Source: SZUA-370 sp034003955
Lineage (GTDB): Bacteria; Spirochaetota; Spirochaetia; Treponematales; UBA12059
Direction: 5' to 3'
DNA: 64,000 nt
Assembly (NCBI GenBank): GCA_034003955.1
Contig: JAVEXO010000010.1
Coordinates: 5,152-69,151, forward strand
How positions within the stretch are numbered: position 1 is the first letter of the stretch; every line of letters starts with the position of its first letter. Below are positions 61,235 through 64,000 of this stretch, piece after piece. The position numbers and the translations under genes are program-made. The notes under the pieces are model-generated. The model was not told the DNA's origin and searched no databases. It saw only the letters and a list, made by a program, of their open reading frames with translations.

Positions 61235-62338
61235 ATGATTAAAACTGAGTACCCATGCGTTACCGTATTCTTGCGGCCTCGTCTTGTGGCAATCGTTGTG
61301 CTAGCAGCCCTGGTGCTGATGGCGTCTACGAGAGGTGCATATGCTCAGCCAGTTCCGTCGCCAGTGAAGGAGAGCAGGGTTGTGGCGTATACAGCCACAT
61401 CCACCGCCATCCAGCTTGGCACGGTTCTCGAGTCGTTCCTGTACCAGTATGACTATTTTCCCTACCTGATGCTGGGAACGGCCACCCTCCAGAACCTTCC
61501 GGGTATTATTGCGGGTGCCGAGCCAGCCTTGGGCAACACAGGGATTCAACTGGGCCTCGACGCCGCCTACGCAGGCTCCCAACTTGTTTTTGGAAACAAT
61601 TTTGCTACGCCACTACTGTTCAATGCGGCGCACAAATACTCCATGTTTGCCACCTACGACTCATACGTATCATTGCGATCCAGGGTAGAACCGAGCAGCT
61701 CCGGTTATTCAGACGACTACGGGGCAGTGGCGAGCTATTCCTTCTTCGATCTTGCTCTGGCGCCTTTCGACTACCGTGTCTATAACGATTGGACCATGTT
61801 GGGTTACCTAGGCTCCATGAGCGCCTTCTCGGTGATTTCTATGCTTGCAACTGACAGGCCCAACGCCGTCTGGTCAACAGGGGAAGCCTATCTCGGAGCC
61901 AATCGTGTCCCGGTCTGGGCTGGCATACCGCTTGTCCTCCTCTTGCAGGTACCAAACTTCATCCTTACAGGCGTTGGGGAAGAGGCTCTGTATCGCGGTG
62001 TGTACTATGAGGAGCTTTCATATAGATTAGGGCAGTGGCCTGCCAAGATAATAGACGGGGTGTATTTTACCCTGTCACACTTTCCCCAGAACTGGGACAA
62101 CATAGTCTCATCTCCTCCACAGGAGGTGATTTTAAACTCTCTCTTTACCGTCGCAGGGGCATTCTGGTTCCAGTATGTCTACGAATGGCGGGGCCTTCGT
62201 TCGGCGGTTGCCGCCCATGCCATGGGTGACGTGATAGTCTTCTTCTGCGATTGGCTGGCGCAAGCGGGAGTGCCCAATCATAGTGGCTTTTCCATCAATG
62301 AAAGGACACTATCCATCGGCATGACGCTTGAATTGTAA
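61235..62338 (+). CDS. CPBP-family (CAAX protease-like) membrane protein
   Basis: 367 residues with GAGGAG upstream. A signal-like N-terminal helix (LVAIVVLAALVLMAS, then GAYAQP) leads a ~190-residue region of beta/helical character. The CPBP domain follows: EExxxR in TGVGEEALYRGVYYEEL (E249, E250, R254), FxxxH in YFTLSHF (F278, H282) and HAMGD (H328). The family contains Rce1-type intramembrane proteases and bacteriocin-immunity proteins. The long exported-looking N-terminal part is unusual. Function unknown. Confidence 0.7.
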   Translation: MIKTEYPCVTVFLRPRLVAIVVLAALVLMASTRGAYAQPVPSPVKESRVVAYTATSTAIQLGTVLESFLYQYDYFPYLMLGTATLQNLPGIIAGAEPALGNTGIQLGLDAAYAGSQLVFGNNFATPLLFNAAHKYSMFATYDSYVSLRSRVEPSSSGYSDDYGAVASYSFFDLALAPFDYRVYNDWTMLGYLGSMSAFSVISMLATDRPNAVWSTGEAYLGANRVPVWAGIPLVLLLQVPNFILTGVGEEALYRGVYYEELSYRLGQWPAKIIDGVYFTLSHFPQNWDNIVSSPPQEVILNSLFTVAGAFWFQYVYEWRGLRSAVAAHAMGDVIVFFCDWLAQAGVPNHSGFSINERTLSIGMTLEL

Positions 62339-62366
62339 TAAAGCCAGGCCGGTTTCCCGGCCCGGC
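62335..62366 (-). terminator. Hairpin between convergent genes, probable minus-strand terminator
   Basis: GCCAGGCCGG and CCGGCCCGGC (one mismatch) form a 10-bp GC-rich stem with a 4-base loop. On the minus strand it is followed by CTTTATT, so it may end the flagellar fusion transcript; plus-strand function is less likely. Confidence 0.5.
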
Positions 62367-62389
62367 AAATCCCGGCAGACGGGGAGAGA

Positions 62390-64000
62390 CTATTCTCCCT
62401 GCCTCAGTATTCCTATGCGACCCTCGGACTCCAGCCTGCGTATAATTTCCACCACCCTGAATCCCGCGGCATCGCACTCAGACAGGCGCACGCGGCCCAG
62501 GGCCGCATAGGCGGCGCCAAGGGCTTTCCGCTTGCCCTCCGGGATGCGCTCCAGGAGCCGCTGCCGCTCTTCTTCTTTCATAGGTTTCATGGCGACTATG
62601 AAGTCCTGTTCCGCGGCTTCTTCGAGCACGGCCGCTATAGACTCGTCGTCGAGTATTATGATGTCCTCGAAGACGAACATGGTGCGCTTTATTGACTCGG
62701 CCAGGTCGGGGTCACTGTCACTCAAGGCGTTGATGACGAGCCTCTCGGTATCGCGCGGGGCAAAGTTGAGTATGCCAACAACCTTCTGTATGCCACCGGC
62801 CGCGGGGCCTGACCTGTCTGCCGATGCAAGGCGCTTGGCCAGCACCGACTCGACGCCAGACAAGGTTTCCGGGGCAATGCCGCCCATGATCGCTATACGC
62901 CTTGTTATATCGGTTTGAGATGTCTCTGGAAGGAGCGACAGAATCCTGGCCGCGGCGGAGTCGTCAAGGTGAGAAAGCACGAGGGCACAGACCTGGGGCC
63001 GTTCGCTAGCCAGGAAGAGTGCGAGCGCCTCAGGCTGAGCCCCAGACAAGGATGAGAAAGGCCGCCTTCCATGGCCTGCTACAGAGCCGGCGCCTGCCTG
63101 ATCGGCCTGCCCGAATAGCACGCGGTCTGACAGGTCCTCCTGACCTCCCTTGAGTTCGTCCAAACGCCCGGCCATGGCCTTCAGTGCGCCTGAGACGCTG
63201 CTCTCTATTGCCTGCACGGCTCCGCGCACCTCATCCGACAGCCTTACCATCGTGTCGGGGGCTGTCGTTGGCGCTCCGGCTGATCCTCCACCGCGTATCG
63301 TCGCCTTGATGGTAGTGCCATCACGAACGGTTTCTGAGAGCTCGGCTACCCGCTGCCCGCCTAGCCTGAGCCAGGAATCTCCAGCATCCCAGCCTGGTAT
63401 GGCTATCGTCGAGCCCGTACGGAGTGCGCGGAGCTCGACTATGCTCAAGGTTCCCGCGTCGCATATTATTTCTGCGTCCATGTTCGCCCGCCTGGCCGCC
63501 TTGAGGCTCGGTGCCTCGAGCCCATCGCGCTTGACTTCGTACCAGTACTTGGCAGACAGCTTGCCTATGACAGGTTCCAGCACCAGGAATGGATAGACGA
63601 TGTCAAGCTTGCCTTGCACCGCGCCAATACTCAGATTAAACGAGGTGAGCACTATCATCTCATTGGGGTGCACAACCTTGCAGAAGCGGGCCTCATTCTC
63701 TATGCCTTCGAGTTTAGGCTGTACCTCTTCCAAACCCTTCCATGCATCCCCCAGCTCCTCTAACAGCGCAATGGCAATCAGTTCCATCTGTGTTACTTCA
63801 ATGTCGCTCATGCTTCCAGAGGCCAGCGGCTTGTCCACTACCACCGGGGTGGCGCCATAGCTGCGCTCGAGCATGGCGTCCGATCCGGCCGCGTCGATAT
63901 GTACGACTACCTGGCCCTTGAGTGGCTTCATGGAGGCAACGAAGAGTCCGCAGGGGGAAGGCAATGGGTCCATGAACTCTTCATAGGTCATCTGATCTAC
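62390..64000 (-). CDS. FliM-FliG fusion flagellar switch protein (N-terminus cut by window edge)
   Basis: The frame is open to the edge; 536 residues are visible and the ATG at 63991 is internal (VDQMTYEEF matches mid-FliM). Visible order, counting from that Met: second half of the FliM middle domain (~1-155, ending FLVLEPVIGKLSAKYWYE), SpoA domain (~165-245), polar linker (~245-320), FliG middle domain (~325-390, with ERPQ for the EHPQ motif) and FliG C-terminal domain (~400-530, MFVFEDIIILDD). In FliG terms K264 and R297 are kept, but R281 is Gly and D288/D289 are Ala. FliM and FliG normally are separate C-ring proteins. It may be a paralogue of separate switch proteins encoded elsewhere. 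Confidence 0.85.
   Translation of the reverse strand, partial: VDQMTYEEFMDPLPSPCGLFVASMKPLKGQVVVHIDAAGSDAMLERSYGATPVVVDKPLASGSMSDIEVTQMELIAIALLEELGDAWKGLEEVQPKLEGIENEARFCKVVHPNEMIVLTSFNLSIGAVQGKLDIVYPFLVLEPVIGKLSAKYWYEVKRDGLEAPSLKAARRANMDAEIICDAGTLSIVELRALRTGSTIAIPGWDAGDSWLRLGGQRVAELSETVRDGTTIKATIRGGGSAGAPTTAPDTMVRLSDEVRGAVQAIESSVSGALKAMAGRLDELKGGQEDLSDRVLFGQADQAGAGSVAGHGRRPFSSLSGAQPEALALFLASERPQVCALVLSHLDDSAAARILSLLPETSQTDITRRIAIMGGIAPETLSGVESVLAKRLASADRSGPAAGGIQKVVGILNFAPRDTERLVINALSDSDPDLAESIKRTMFVFEDIIILDDESIAAVLEEAAEQDFIVAMKPMKEEERQRLLERIPEGKRKALGAAYAALGRVRLSECDAAGFRVVEIIRRLESEGRIGILRQGE

Overview
The window reads as a chromosomal segment of a spirochaete (phylum Spirochaetota). The evidence is a SpiroCoCo-type 1,170-residue coiled-coil protein with an N-terminal membrane anchor, an EF-G of the mitochondrial-EFG1-like spdEFG1 subfamily, and flagellar switch domains. 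GC content is moderately high, genes are closely packed with many 1-4 base stop/start overlaps, and one tRNA-Thr(CGT) is present. I see no insertion sequence, prophage, CRISPR array or rRNA. The genus cannot be fixed from sequence reading alone.

Layout. 1-4.5 kb: a partial ROK sugar kinase with a GNAT acetyltransferase, an amidohydrolase, and a pair of cyclic-nucleotide-domain proteins, one carrying TPR repeats instead of a DNA-binding domain. 4.6-10.5 kb: tRNA-Thr, an M15 D,D-carboxypeptidase, a HAD 5'-nucleotidase, fusA behind a roughly 200-base structured leader, and a RecA/KaiC-like ATPase. 10.7-19.9 kb: a LarA-like protein followed by an overlapping MoxR-DUF58-Bat (aerotolerance-type) operon and an Smr-domain protein. 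19.9-25.5 kb: infA and dksA diverging from paired TTGACA promoters, a PHP phosphatase, a C39-like protein, a small exported protein, a serine hydrolase and a membrane protein.

25.6-39 kb is a coherent peptide block. A divergent oligopeptide ABC transporter (oppA; oppBCDF) is followed by a gamma-glutamyl hydrolase-like amidotransferase, alanine racemase, an M20 amidohydrolase, a DppA-type D-aminopeptidase, an LD-carboxypeptidase, diaminopimelate decarboxylase and an M19 dipeptidase. Together these enzymes could take imported murein peptides apart to L-Ala, Glu and Lys.

39-47.9 kb holds an SDR enzyme, rlmJ, recO, a pyrimidine-nucleoside phosphorylase, recJ with a large insertion, pduL, a long uracil phosphoribosyltransferase and a TPR lipoprotein. 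47.9-56 kb, mostly on the minus strand, holds the SpiroCoCo protein, proC, an MFS-HEAT fusion and a MATE transporter. 56-64 kb holds a DapF-like protein lacking both catalytic cysteines, a receiver-PAS-histidine kinase, a DUF606 transporter, a Crp/Fnr regulator with a strong palindrome at its promoter, and a CPBP-family membrane protein.

The most unusual item is at the right edge: one open frame that joins the FliM middle domain and SpoA domain to the FliG middle and C-terminal domains. Its FliG part keeps the fold signature but has lost the acidic pair and one arginine of the torque helix. Other items worth checking are the pseudo-DapF, the RecJ insertion, the LarA homologue without the cofactor lysine, the fusA leader and the murein-peptide cluster.
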